Below are positions 1-13,300 of a stretch of DNA of 64,000 nucleotides, one piece after another; the stretch's first letter is position 1; every line of letters starts with the position of its first letter. Both the position numbers and the translations under genes were made by a program. The stretch spans positions 11,401,243 through 11,465,242 of the forward strand of contig JAJKFL010000013.1 of assembly GCA_021186555.1 (NCBI GenBank). The letters are read 5' to 3'. Under the pieces are notes generated by a model. It was not told the DNA's origin and searched no databases. It saw only the letters and a program-made list of their open reading frames with translations. The DNA comes from Reticulitermes speratus (lineage: Eukaryota > Arthropoda > Insecta > Blattodea > Rhinotermitidae).

Positions 1-1123
1 ATTAGATAATCTTTTTTACATCTGTTTCCCTCTACCTGATTTCAAGTGTTTAGAATGGACAGGGAAATTCACAAGTAATTACACAACTAAACGATTCTTA
101 GGCGATCCCAGTCGCTGTGCAGTCTAAGGCATAGGTCTGCAGCCACTCAACTGCTGGGATCGTGGGTTTGAAGCCTACTGAGGGCATGGATGTTCGTCTC
201 TTGTGTTTCTTGTGTGTTGTGTAGGTAGTGGCCTCTGCAACGAGCTGATCACTCGTTCAGGGGAGTCCTACCAGGTGTGTGTGTCTACTTGTGTGTGATC
301 TAGAAACCTCAACAATGAGGCAGTCTAGGCTTGAGTTTGGCTGTTGTGCCACAGAAGAAGAAGAAGAAACTTACAAAATTACTAGCTGTACAGAGCAGAA
401 ACCTTCTGGAGAAGCTAATAGTTGTTCAAACAATTAAGAGATTACCTGTCTTTTGTGACACCTAAAGTTTCATTTGCATGTTCACAAGTCTGCAACTGGG
501 TCCTATCCTGAGCCAGATAAATCCAGCCTACAGCAGCATACTCTATTTTTTCAAGATCTGCTTAACCTTATAAAACAACTACGCTCATACAGATTTTCAG
601 TGCCTGAAACTTTGCAGACATAACCTCAATATTATTAATGCCAATGTCACATATTCATATTAATTTACAATGTGAGGAAAATGTCTGCAACAAAACTTAT
701 ACAGAACAGCAGAAATTAAAATTTCAAGGTAGAAAATCAATTATTATGATACATGTGACATAGTACCAGTATTGTATGAAATAAATTACAACTTTATATT
801 ACATATCTGGTCAGGTAAATGTTCTTGGATTATAATATTTCACACTTCCTTCAGCAGGTGAAAATAAAAGAAATAATCATGCATTACTACTTATTAATGT
901 ATCCTTACTATGGAGTTGACAACTTGGGGTCATTCAAAGACAAGATTCCTTCTATTAGAACATGGGCTAAGACATTTGAAAAGTAAGTACAACACTGGAT
1001 CATATCCTAAAACATTTAAATTATACACCAACAAAACTCTGTATTGTAAGGAAATACCAAACACAGGCACAACAGAGGTTCATGGATAGCAGACATATCA
1101 AAATAAATAACACCAACTGTAAC
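1..1123. other. intron downstream of exon 13, runs off the window
   Basis: No coding exon is recognisable here. The stretch holds one SINE A copy near its left end and otherwise AT-rich unique-looking intron. The exon following exon 13 must lie beyond the window edge. Confidence 0.6.
103..369 (+). mobile_element. SINE A copy, tRNA-derived
   Basis: The tRNA-like head (GATCCCAGTCGCTGTGCAGT for the A box region and GTGGGTTTGAAGC for a mutated B box) is followed by the family body (GGGCATGGATGT) and a GAA-rich tail. It is diverged compared with the other copies. Confidence 0.75.
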
Positions 1124-1372
1124 CTTTACAAGGTCCAAGTGCTTGAACCACTATGTCCTTCTGGTAACGACAGGCAAAGAGTTTGAGTTGACACTCTGAG
1201 CCATATGTCTGTCCATCATTGCCACAGACAACATGAGAGCTGCTGGAGTCTTCATCAGCACATGTCGAACGACAGACACACTCTGCATGCCCAGCATGAT
1301 GCTCCTCACAGGACGCACCAAAATAACACGTTAGTTCCGCACATGAACCTGGTACAGGTGTTGTCAAGTCAG
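1124..1372 (-). CDS. AGRN: agrin-like exon 13: Kazal domain K8 (follows the laminin EGF pair)
   Basis: A 249-base phase 1-1 exon with a CGTATTTGCAG acceptor. It encodes [32 protein letters not shown], an acidic/serine run DEDSSSS, then the Kazal core [21 protein letters not shown] and the end ALGPC. A single Kazal domain after the laminin EGF pair corresponds to the last follistatin repeat of agrin. The donor used here is GTTACA after AAAG, non-consensus but phase-correct; a slightly different 3' border is possible. The next exon lies below position 1. Confidence 0.85.
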
Positions 1373-4300
1373 CTGCAAATACGGCACAGCATAAGGGCCA
1401 TGTTGTGAGAGTCATAAATCGCAACAGTGTCTGTTATGTGTGTCACTGTAACTTGATTAAACCAACCAACCAAACTGCAAGAAGCTCATATTAGCAAAAA
1501 ATGCCTTACAAAAATCAGAAGTTATGTAATTTCTAAAACTGCAGCTGGCCTTTCAATTCACTTAAATGCTTTATAGGAATGTAAGTATCATACATCTTAC
1601 ATGAATTTCACATTAACATGATTTCCTTATTTATTTCATAATGTAATATTTTACTGAAGCATAAAAATAATGAATTACTTGTCTAAAATGAAAAAAAAAT
1701 AATAACTCATGAATGAATAAAATGAGTGGGTTTAGAAAGAAGCACATACTTCTCAATGAAAATTAATGCCAATTAAAAAAAGAAGAGCAGCAAATATTTC
1801 AAGCCACATGATTTGGAGCTACTAAACCACTCATAGGAATACAATTATTATGTGTGCTGGGAGATGCCTGTATTCCAAAAACACACAGTTTTGAATTCTG
1901 TTTCACTGACTAACCAATTCTGGTTATAGGACTTGAAAGTTTAGCACTGCTAAAACTAATGTCCAATATTGGGCACAATCCTGAACCAGTTTAATTTTGA
2001 TATACAACTCAATGTTCTATGGTCCCATTTCTGACAATGCGTATTGGTTTCTTTAACAAAGTGCACTTTACAGTTATGGACACTTAACCCCACATTCAAA
2101 CCCAAATCTTAAGCACCACCTGTTGTGAGATCTTCATGACTATTTCTCAATGTATCAACAGCCATAGGATTTGCGATTCCAAAAGCACAAAACAAATCTC
2201 GATTAACACTTCAATGCTAGCCTTGGTGCACTGCATGAGCCTTTAATTCTTCACATGTTGCTGTGCTGAGATGCACCTAATTTGGGGTCAAAAACAACTC
2301 TGATGTGACATTATCTTGAGAGCATTTTTGAGTAAATTAAGAAGTAAAGGTGAATTAACATGTGCATTCATTTTATTATGGCAGGTCATGTGACATACAT
2401 GTAAGAGAAGAGAAATGCATACAGAATTCTGGTGGAAAAATAAAACCTGGAGGATAACAATATACTGGAGCTTAAACAAATGGGCTCAGAGGCTATGAAG
2501 TGGAATAATCTGGCTCAGGATACAGACAAGTGGTAAGCTCCCATAAACATGGGTAATGAACTTTCAGGTTCCATAAAGCACAGGAAATTTGTTGAGGTGC
2601 AAAAAAACCATGAGCTTCTCAAGATGGACTCTGCTCCATGAATTAGTTAAAATTAATTTCTGATAATGGTCAATGAATGTAAATTGCAAGCCATGATATG
2701 GCAAAACTTACCCGACACACATCCAGTAGGTCCCAGTATTTTGTTGTGGCCTGTACACACTGTACACTTCTGTCCCTGAATGCCTGGCTTACACACACAG
2801 CGTCCTGTCATCTGCTCGCAATCATCCCGTACTGACCCAAACAATGAACACCCACATGCTGAAAATAGAAGAAAGAAAGCTTGTGACAATACTTTTACAT
2901 AAAGCATATTTATATGAATGTTACTTCCCTGAAGTGCAACCAGTTTTAGAATAAACCGTATCACTTGCATTGAAATATATGTTCCTTTTATTCTACTGAA
3001 TATTTGTCTCCTTAATTTTTGACATAACACCATTAACCTTTATCATATGGTAACAGGAAGTTATAAATTGCCTGGTACTACAAGGCTGATGGCTGGATTT
3101 TGTCTTGAAATTATATTCAAACTGCAAACATGTTTGGCCAATTTGATCATGCATGTGCACAATTACAATAGTACAGGGTCTGTATTTTATCTGGCAACAA
3201 TCCTTTGTCATTTCCTGTCACTGCTCCACTGTGCATGTGGGTGGTAGGCTGAGTGAGCTACGCTAATACAATAAATGAGCTGACATGTAGTGGCAACAGA
3301 TAGTTGTCAGATAAAATAATGACCCTATAATAATATAATATATTGGGAATTAATATGTAAAGCAAATTGCCAAAATGTGATATAGCACAAGGTAGAATTC
3401 TCCCACAGTCCCAAACCCATCAAACAAATAGATCTAACTCCTTAGTTGTTTTGAATGAGATTTCTTGTGCACTTGTTTGATGCTCATAAGGATACCTTGC
3501 TGTGTACCAACACAATCTGCACTACATGGCTACACTTTAGAAATCTCTGTAATGTGAAAGGAAATTTTATACTCTTCAGTGCTTTCACAATGAATGAAAA
3601 ACAGCATGAGAAATGTAAGACTGAGTAATTTTTATATTTTTCACAATCATAAGGAAAATTCTAAATTCTGAGTAATTTTTATATTTTTCACAATCATAGG
3701 GAAAATTCTAAATATTTGTATGACAAGCAGTAAAAGGGTTTGTACAGTGAAGCGCAATGTTTATTCAGCAATGTACACACTGCACTAACTGTTTGAGGTT
3801 ATGTACTACTGATTGAGATATGACTATATGAGACAAGAGGGATACAGGGCAATACTATTGTGGCCTTATATTACAGAACTCATTGCTGGTTACAGATTTT
3901 GATGAAAACTACAAAATCCCCCTGCCTAGATGTCAAACTAAGAACCTCTTTAATATGCAGCAATATTGCCAACCTCTACACAAAAATTAGGTGATAGCAA
4001 GTGTGTAGTAACTATACTCACGGATACATCCTTGATATCCTTCAGATATTTTGGGAAGCCCCCAAAATCCTGGTTCACATCTATCACACTTGAGTCCTCC
4101 CACTCCTGGTTTACATGAACACTGCTGGGTTACTGGATCACAAGTGTCTGAATAGGACCCTGCAAGAGGAAACAGTGCTGCAGTCTATCCTGTTCATGCA
4201 ACATTTACTATAATATCTGTCACAAGGACACAATATGGATCTGGTTCCCTAAATAAGCAGACATTTGTCATATAGTCATCATTCGTATTTTCCAAAATAT

Positions 4301-7300
4301 TAAACTTGAAGATTCTTTCTTCCGCAAAAGTTTTCCTGGATTTCCATTCAAATCCCACATCATGTAAATAATTTCATAAGTTTAATGAGCCATAGTTTTT
4401 GTTGGAGGTGGTTGGGGGAGGGGGGCAACCCATGGCAAAGAAGCTTCAAATTAAGATAATGGTAATGATTATGAACATATGTGGTGTTACACAAACCTTT
4501 ACCATTCTTATGGTTTTGTACAATTGCTAAATAGCTTATTACTTCACTAGAAGAAAATAAATTGGAGGAACATGAAAAGAATACATGAAAGGTAAATTTT
4601 GATAGGTAAGGATTACAAGCCAGCAGAGAACAGTGGTATTAAGTACCATGTAGCCTGCTATTATTATTACAGTACATAAATAAATGGGTTTAAATGGTTT
4701 GCAATTGTAGCCCAAACGAGAGAGAGAGAGAGGGGGGGGGGGAACCTCTTGGAAAGTGACCGCTTGGTAATTGTAGATAAAGGTGGACATAGATAATAAT
4801 GTTCAAATTCACAGAAAGGAAATATGCTTTGTTGATTGTGACTGGATTTAGTTGGCTCAGTATTAGGGTAGAGGCACGCCTCTGTGTTAAAGGTGTAACA
4901 CTATAATGACCAGGTATGAGTTGGTTGAGTTAAACTGTAAATACAAATCATAAAAGTATGCACAGCTGAAAGGCTAACAGCTTCAAATGTTTCTTGCAGT
5001 CAACAACGTACAAGTACTGTAAAAAGCACCACATGTAAAAATGAGCCAATGTAGCTCAGTCAGTATATGCCCTGGGTATGGGCCGAATGACTGGGATACA
5101 TTTAAAGCATGTGCATCAAAACCAGTTCCAGGATCCACTCAGCATACTATACAATGCGCATTCAGGCCTCTTTTCTTGTAAGGCAGTCAGGTCATGCAGC
5201 CACATCTCCACTGTTCTATATGCCTTTATGGTGAGGTGCTTAATACACTGCCTACCAACATGTTTTATTTTCTGTCCCATGCTAAGTGATAAGACATGTC
5301 ATCTTCATGCCACCATAATTTATCACAGATGCTGAGAAAAAAAGTATGCACAAGTCATAGAAGACATACTGCCTTAGAGACTGCGTGCAACCAGTGGGTA
5401 TATGGTGAGAACTAAAAGATATTAAGATGTTACAGACAAGAGACAGGTGACTGTCATGATATGATGCAAAGGTTTAGACACTGGTGAAGACAATGATGTG
5501 TGGCAAAGAATTTGAAGCAGATATTTTTAACATAATGGAATGAGGTAAGGGGTCTGCAGCAGTGAAAAATGCCATGGCATGAGGTAATGGGCTCTGCAGT
5601 GGACCATGGTTGTTTCAAAGTAAAAGGTACACAGCAGATGACAACCATGGTAACGCAATTTTATCTTCCTCCATGAAAAATGCATGATATATTACAGCAA
5701 CTATGACAGATGAAACAATAATGGAGACAAAGCTGTTAACTTACCCAGTTTGTTACAACCACACAAGGAAGGACAGCCAGCATTGTCAGCCCCCAAAGCA
5801 GCTGTTTTACCATCCGGACAGCAGCCATACCAAGAGTCTTCACAGCTTTTGTGGTTGGCATTCATATCTGTGCAATACACGTAACATTTGGATAAATATT
5901 AAGAACAGAGACGGGGCCCCTAGTACATAAATGTAACAGCTGTACTAACGTTGGGAGTGTGAAGGATACCTCTGGCACATGAAACAGGATTGCTTGCAGA
6001 GGGTGAAATGTTAGAAGACATTTATCTTCCTTGCCTTCTCCATTTCTATGTTCTAGTTCTGATGAAATGTTTTGACCAAAATATAAAAAATTATTCACAG
6101 TGTGGTCTTCCAGGTTATGACACCATGTAGCCTGATAGATGTGTTCAGTCATTTCAGAGGAAACATATTGCCACTATCTTCAGAGTAGAAGTTAAAATGG
6201 AAGCAATAAGATCTGCGCTCTTCTGCGTTATTACCACATGACGCTGCATAATAACCAAGAAGAGCGCAGATCTCATCAACATTGTATTGTATTGTATTGT
6301 ATTGTGTATCGTGGTGGAAGCCTGAAATCATAATGGAAGCAAAACGTTCCTCTGAAATGGTGGTAGCCATTTACAAGACTATACAATGTCACAGCACAGT
6401 ACACCATATTATGAATCTATCATTGTGAAAATTCCAAATATGTATCATGTATGCAAGACATATTTACGGTTTCCTTCTCTTTATACCTGCCACCAATTTG
6501 TTTCCAACATTAATACAGCATAACTTGAAAAACCATAACAAATCAACAGTGGTGCAACTAGGTTTCTTTGGTGCCCAGGAGAATAATCACAGTAGCTGGC
6601 CCTAACAGAAGTTATGAATTTAAAAAATCACAATCATTTATTGCATTTCCTCTGATTTGGCTAAATAATACAAAATTATGTGTTGAGTGCGGAAAACCAA
6701 ATTTCTTCATTTAAAATACTCATTTTGCTGCCCATTTTCCTGCCCCCTGCATTCTGCTACTCAGGGTAGCAGCACCATTCGCCACCTCCTAGCTATACCA
6801 CTGCAAATCACATCTGGTACATGTTGAGGAGGCAGAAATGCTCTTTTTCCTTAGGCCCACAAAGGCAAGTAAAATTTCAGACTAACTTCATGGACCAGAA
6901 TCCTTCTGGAAAAGTCCCTCAGCTAGTCAAAAAATTATCCATAATTTATGGAAATTGAAGGATTATTACTGTGTTCACAAGAGCCACATTAATCAACGTG
7001 GAATAGGAATCTGAAAGAATCCAACTCACAACCTCTCTTCTTTATTTCTTAAAGGTATGTTTTAAGACTATCTTCCCATATGTGCCTAGGATTCTACACA
7101 GAATTCACAGAATCTGTGCTCTTTTTGGATTCTATGCTGTGTAAAATCCCAGAAGAGCGCCGATTTCATTTACATCATGGCGGAAGCCTGAAATCACATT
7201 TCTAACAGAAAGTTATTGACCTTGAGTAAGGCAAAACATACAACCAGGACAACATAACTCCCATTTCAAAAGTGAACAAAGTCACTACACACAGGAATGT

Positions 7301-10300
7301 CACTAGGAAAGTAGAATGCCTGGGACCTGCAGTCTGAAAGTTTTTCCTCAATTTGAAAGATAAAAAATCCATCCTGTCACACAATCAAAAAACAGATTCC
7401 CTAGAAGATCACAGTGTGTCCCCACTCCCTGCTTACTTCAGCAGACATGGGAAAATGGTGAGGTCAAACTTCACGTTTTGCCAAACAATTTATGATATAT
7501 TTTTTTTGGCTTCATGTAGGTAATTTCTTAAGCAGTTGAGTGACTATTTGAATCCCAAGAAGGACTCTGCTCCATGCAGTTAGTAAGTTCATTATATCAG
7601 TTTGCAGCTAAATTATAAAGATAATACAACAATGAATATAAAGATTAAAAAATGGTTTCATAAGAATGAATTTTCATTCTGAAAGAAAATTCTATAAGAA
7701 ATAATGACAATAATGAACTAAAGAAACAAGTACACTAACAACAATGAATGTAAACATTAATATGCTTGTTAATGAGAGAATAAAGAAGGCTGTCCATAGT
7801 AGCTGTAAGAACAGACAAAGAAATAAGATTTTTGTCTGTTATTTTACTTCACTTCAGAGAACAAACATTAAATGAGTAGTAGTTTTATTCGCAGCTCTAA
7901 CTCCCCTGGCCTGTTCATTTTCATGGCACTGTTTAGCAATTCCATATAAACATTTTTAATTCAACCTTCATGGTAAGCTTATGTTTTATCTTACCTTTCT
8001 TACAACAGCGTGCAAAGTGAGGGGTCTGGTGACAGTAGCTCCCTGAAGGGCAGTCCTGTCTATTGGGCCCACTCCCACAGTCATATTCTCGTCTTGCGTC
8101 TGGGTCAACCAGCGGTGGTTCACCATTGCAAGGCTTTACTTTCATACCTGTGCAAACCAGCGCATAATGTTATGTGTTTAACTCACGAACTACATACGAA
8201 TGTGCATATACTTAAAATGTGCCTTGTTTCACTGATAAAAGAAGTTGAGGAGAGGGGAAGCAGCCAGCTCTATATATCATGTTGCCTGCATCCAACACAA
8301 AGTTTAATAATTCACATATAAATTAATTAATCATGTAGGAAAATATTTGTAATTTCAAGTAACTGGTCTTCATTTTGTATGAGTTTATTGAATTATTTCA
8401 ATGCTTCTTTCTGTGTTGGCTTCTGCCCCCATCAGTTAAATGAAAAGATTTATAACACACTCAGAATCCACTGTGTATTTTGTCTGACATGCCTATCACG
8501 TTAACCTACGCAATGGAAAAGGGATATGAGATTTGGGATTTGGAAGGTGAGAAGCCTGTATAGGTCAGGGTCACTTATGACAGTGGCCAGGGAATTAATT
8601 AGCTAGGTATAAATTAGATTTAGTGGGTGTACAGGTTAGGTGGGACAAAGGAGGCACAGTAAGAGCAGGCTATTATACTTTTTTCTATGGAAAAGGAAAT
8701 GAAAGTCATTAATTGGGAACAGGTTTTTTTGTACACCAGAGAATACTATAAGCAATTAAGAGAGTGGAGTTTGTTAGTGATAGGATGTCATATATGGTGC
8801 TGAGAGGTCGCTGGTGTAATATCATTGTTCTGAATGCACATGCACCAACAGAGGAGAAAAGTGATGACTCAAAGGACAATTTCTATGAGGAATTAGAAAG
8901 TTTTTCGATTATTTTCACACTGAGAATAGGGTGCTGAAAAGGATTATTGGGCCTAAGAGGGACGAGGTAACAGAGGAGTGGAGAAGACTACATAACGAGG
9001 AACTTAATGATCTGTACTCACCACCGAATATTATTCGGGTTATCAAATCAAGAAGAATAAGGTGGGCGGGGCATGTAGCACGTATGGGGGAGGGAGAGGT
9101 GCATACAGGATTTTGGTGGGGAGACCTGAGGGAAGGAGACCACTTGGAAGACCCAGGCATAGATGGGAGGATAATATTAAAATGTATCTTCAAGAAGTGG
9201 GATGGGAGGGCATGGACTGGATTGATATGGCTCAGAATAGGGACAGGTGGCAGGCTTTTCTGAACGCAGTAATGAACCTTCGGGTTCCATAAAACGCAGG
9301 GGAATTCCTTGACTAGCTGAGGATATGTTAGCTTCTCAAGAAGGACTCTGTTCCATGGAGTTAGTTAGTTAGTTCGTTATGCCTATCACGTTACTAGTGC
9401 TCTGAAAACTGAGTTTTAATCGAATAATAACTTTTGTCCTTTGAAAGGACCCTCTACAAAAAGAAACATGAACAGACCACAAATTACTTACAACTTATTA
9501 AAATTTACAACTTTCATTTTACAGGTGACAGGAAAAATATGTATGTTAACAGATGGGCAGGAAACAGTAGAATACATAATGGAAAATTACAGAGTGTACC
9601 AGAATACAGTCTTTAAACAAACAGCATACTCCCTGACTACTCAGCAACCCCTGCAGTGTGGCTGGAATTGTTCAGTCAGTGCAATGAGTAGACTATGGGC
9701 AAAGTGGGGTTGCATTTCTTACAGGGTCAGAAACTTTTACATTCTCCCTTGCATCTAGAACTGCTCTGGCTCACAGTCAGCCTCCCAGCCAACAGGCATT
9801 GGGGATCTTCCCCAGGGTATAAAAGAGCAGGAGTGAAAAGTTAAGCACTCACCTCTACTTAGCACTGAGGTTAAAGCATGTGTGGAACCTAAGAGGTTGA
9901 AACTTCTGCAGGCAGTAAGCAAAGATGATAAACTTAACACATACCACTTCTGTTGCAGCATGTTAGTGCATGTGGAAATGGATGACTAGTGCTTGGAAAA
10001 ATTTGTTGTCTCTGTATGTTTCAACGGAACGTCGGGAGCCACTCAGCCGCTGACACAGCATCAAAACCAAGAAGACCAGAATCCCCAAATTCTTGATTAT
10101 TAAACAGTCAGTTTAATTTGTTACACAGAAAAAAAGATAAGGTGCTTATAGCTGATAAACTGGGAAAGACATGGAACAAAATGGCCACAGTCTGCTCCCA
10201 GCAGTCACCCAGAGGGACTGAACAAAGTCACAAAAATTTTCAATTTTGTAGTTTGCTTCAGGGCCAACATTTGAAGTTAGGGGTGCTGTCATTTATGAAG

Positions 10301-13300
10301 GAGAAACCTTACAACTAAAATATGATTTTCAGCATAATACTATGTGTTTATCTAGTCTGACATGTTCTCATACTCAGAGATAATTACATAATAAGACACA
10401 CAAATTTGTTTCTATCTACACACCATAACAGCAACGAGTCTTCTGATACACAAGCAGGAATGTGACCTAAACAGGCATGCAACAGACAGAAATTCACGCA
10501 ATATGCCACCACACCTTCACACAGGTCTAGTGGCCGCAGACGCAGCTCCTCCTGCCTCTGGCACCCTTCCATCTTCATCACACACACAGATGGGTACAGC
10601 CGCATGTCTGAGGCACACACAGGTTTCCCTCCACCTCCACCCATGGCCAATGCACAGTCAAAACGACAAGAGCAACGTGGGAAGTTGTCAAGTCCAAGTT
10701 CACATGTTGCATCATAGTCGCAGTGAATGTCACGACATGCTTCATTGACACTATTACTGTTCAGTGAACTCCTGTTACTGTTGTTAGTAATGGCATTTGT
10801 ATGGATGTTACTGTTGCTGTTTGGTAAAGTTACTTGAGGCCGTATGGTAACTGAGGTCACTTGATGGCCTTGACCCTGACCTTGCCTTGATGATGGCAAA
10901 GTTGGAGGGGCTGTGGAAGAGATTTGTTGTTAGTAATTTAGTATGAAAGTTTGAAATGAGATTATAATTAGTCTAAAGTAGTTAATTACAAAGTATGCCT
11001 CTTGCAAGCATGAACAGAATATATAGAAAATATAAATTTTAGGATTGTAAATTAAAAAATACATCATGTCATATATTTGGAACTTTTTTGGGTGCTGTGT
11101 AGATCTATAGTAAAATTATGTTATTACCTTAACACTGTGGGCAAACTGTTCATTGACTTTCTACAAATTTATGGTTATTTTATATCTTTGACACTCCTTT
11201 CAGACCCAACTGTGTGGGTCAGGTCAGCACATCATTAATTGCTTGTCAAACTGTAACACTCTATGTCAGTAGCAGATTAAAACTAACCAACATGAGTCGC
11301 TTTCCTCTTATTTATATCTCATAGTGCCCGACGTGTTTCAAACTCAAAGTTCATTACCGAGGGTTCCTTATTAGATAGCTACAACATTCTATGGTACATG
11401 ATACCTGACATCTAAAACTGTTTCAAATAGATATCTATTTGTATTCTTAAAACATATAGTCAACCAAAATTTGGCTATCATCTTAAAGTATGTAAATGTA
11501 TGCGCATTAAAGCCATCTGCTATAATAGTTGCCTCCTGTCAGTGACTATGAATATAACCACCTGCTGGGACATGACACCGTGTACTCTGGTAAATCTGTA
11601 CCAATGTTTTAGAGGAACCTGTTTCCTCATCAACATACACAAGCCACATTACAACTCAAGATCAGTCTGCCTTAGGGCGAGAAATCCTGCTGTGATGTCA
11701 CCATTACATAGTCTGTCTTATGACAGGTCCATAGCCTCTTCCAAATCCTAGGTGCTTATGTCTTCCTTTCACTTCTATCCTTCCTTCTATCTTTCCTCCA
11801 ATAACATGTTTTAGAAGGCAGTTCTTACGCAAGATGTAACCTATCCAGTTAGTTTTCCTCCTTTCTACTGTATGCAGGATGCTCCTTTCCTCCTTGTGAT
11901 GTAGGAATAGACAAACAACCAAATGGACTGTCATGATTGACGGTCCATTTGGTTAATCCTGTCTAAATGTAATTCTGATCTTTGTTTTCGATAATGGTCC
12001 TTCATGAAACATTTCAACAAAATTCAATAAATGGCTGAAGAACTGCATCTACTGAACAAAATGCAAGCAACATACTTGCAGGAACAACATTCTTCTCGCG
12101 ACAGTCTCCGTAGAATATGACGGTGAGTGGCGGCACGCCAGGCGGCTGGTTGCAGGAGGCACGTTGCAGTTCACACTCATTGGGGTAGGTCACCATGTTG
12201 GAAGCACAGACGGGCTCAGACATGTGGATACCGGTTGAGCCACCACAGTTGGTGGGACACACACACTCTCCTGCCTCACACCTCGCACCCCACTGACATT
12301 CCACACTCTGGCACAGGTCTGGAAAACAGCACAGATAACATCTTTTACATCTATTATGGTGTCTACTAATGACACTGTATCAACATGTGTAATTGTATGT
12401 GGTAAGTGTATGAATGATGCCTTGGGTGATATCATGGGAGGAAATGTGGTGGTGGCATATTTTGAACCAATAGGGTATACTCAGCTACCTTGGTTTCTGT
12501 TTATACACACATGTGTAATATAAAAATATTAATGTGGTCATCCTCCCCATAACCACGTTAGGTACTGATACAACCACTATCAGAGGCCAGAGAGCAATGA
12601 CAGAAGGAACAGCTGCGCACACATAAATGAAGAAATGCGGGCAAACAAATGCCCAGAATATAAAAGCAAATGTTGGCAGACATATTGTATGATACACAAC
12701 ATAGTATATAATAGGCAATTAGTGCTGTCATATAAACTGTTAACAGGAACATATAAAGAGACACGCATTTCACTTAGGTCTATCGCGATTTCGGAATTAC
12801 AGTTTACACAAACATAACAGTGAGTGATGTGACCTAGGGGTGTGGCAGCATTATAAATATGTACATCAACAACAAATAGCATTATAATGCCTTTTCTATA
12901 AGATTCTGACGATGGTATATCACATTTAACATCATTAGTTTCTTGGACTTTGTCCATCATCTGATGTTCTAGAATTAAAACAACAGTAATATGTACTATA
13001 TACTTTTTTATTACTTTCATTAATTTTAAAGTGCCACATGATTAACACATTTCAAAAAGCTAATAATGTTAAACTACAATCCTATGTAAAAATCTCGTAC
13101 TCCTTAACCTACTAATTTGGCAGTCTTGCAAGTAATGGTGAGTGGTAATAATCAGAGGGTTGCAGCCCCCATTTCAGTTAATTACGTAAGACAGCAACTG
13201 GTTTTACTTACCGCAGTCACCTTTATATGCCACCATCACAAACTGCTTACTTTTGCAGACTGCAACCCGCAGTTCACATTCGTTCTTGTAAGTAATGCCA

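Larger units (their letters stand above)
5868..7994. other. intron between exons 9 and 10
   Basis: Holds a foldback element nested in an older foldback remnant (6115-6372), a one-arm remnant of the same family at 7110-7200, and a short LINE tail near 7540-7595. The rest shows nothing recognisable. Confidence 0.55.
8148..10514. other. intron between exons 8 and 9
   Basis: Contains the internally deleted LINE at 8535-9372 and a degraded SINE B tail at 9755-9890. No exon is recognised in the rest. Confidence 0.55.

Noticed and set aside
8931..9263. Reading frame with an [12 protein letters not shown] motif, considered as a host gene
   Set aside because: The motif belongs to LINE reverse transcriptases, the frame is shifted, and related 3' ends occur several times in the window.
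10503..10748. 81-aa + strand frame rich in His, Pro and Ser
   Set aside because: A shadow of exon 8 on the opposite strand.
12580..13020. 146-aa minus-strand open frame
   Set aside because: No recognisable domain, low-complexity intron composition and no matching splice sites.
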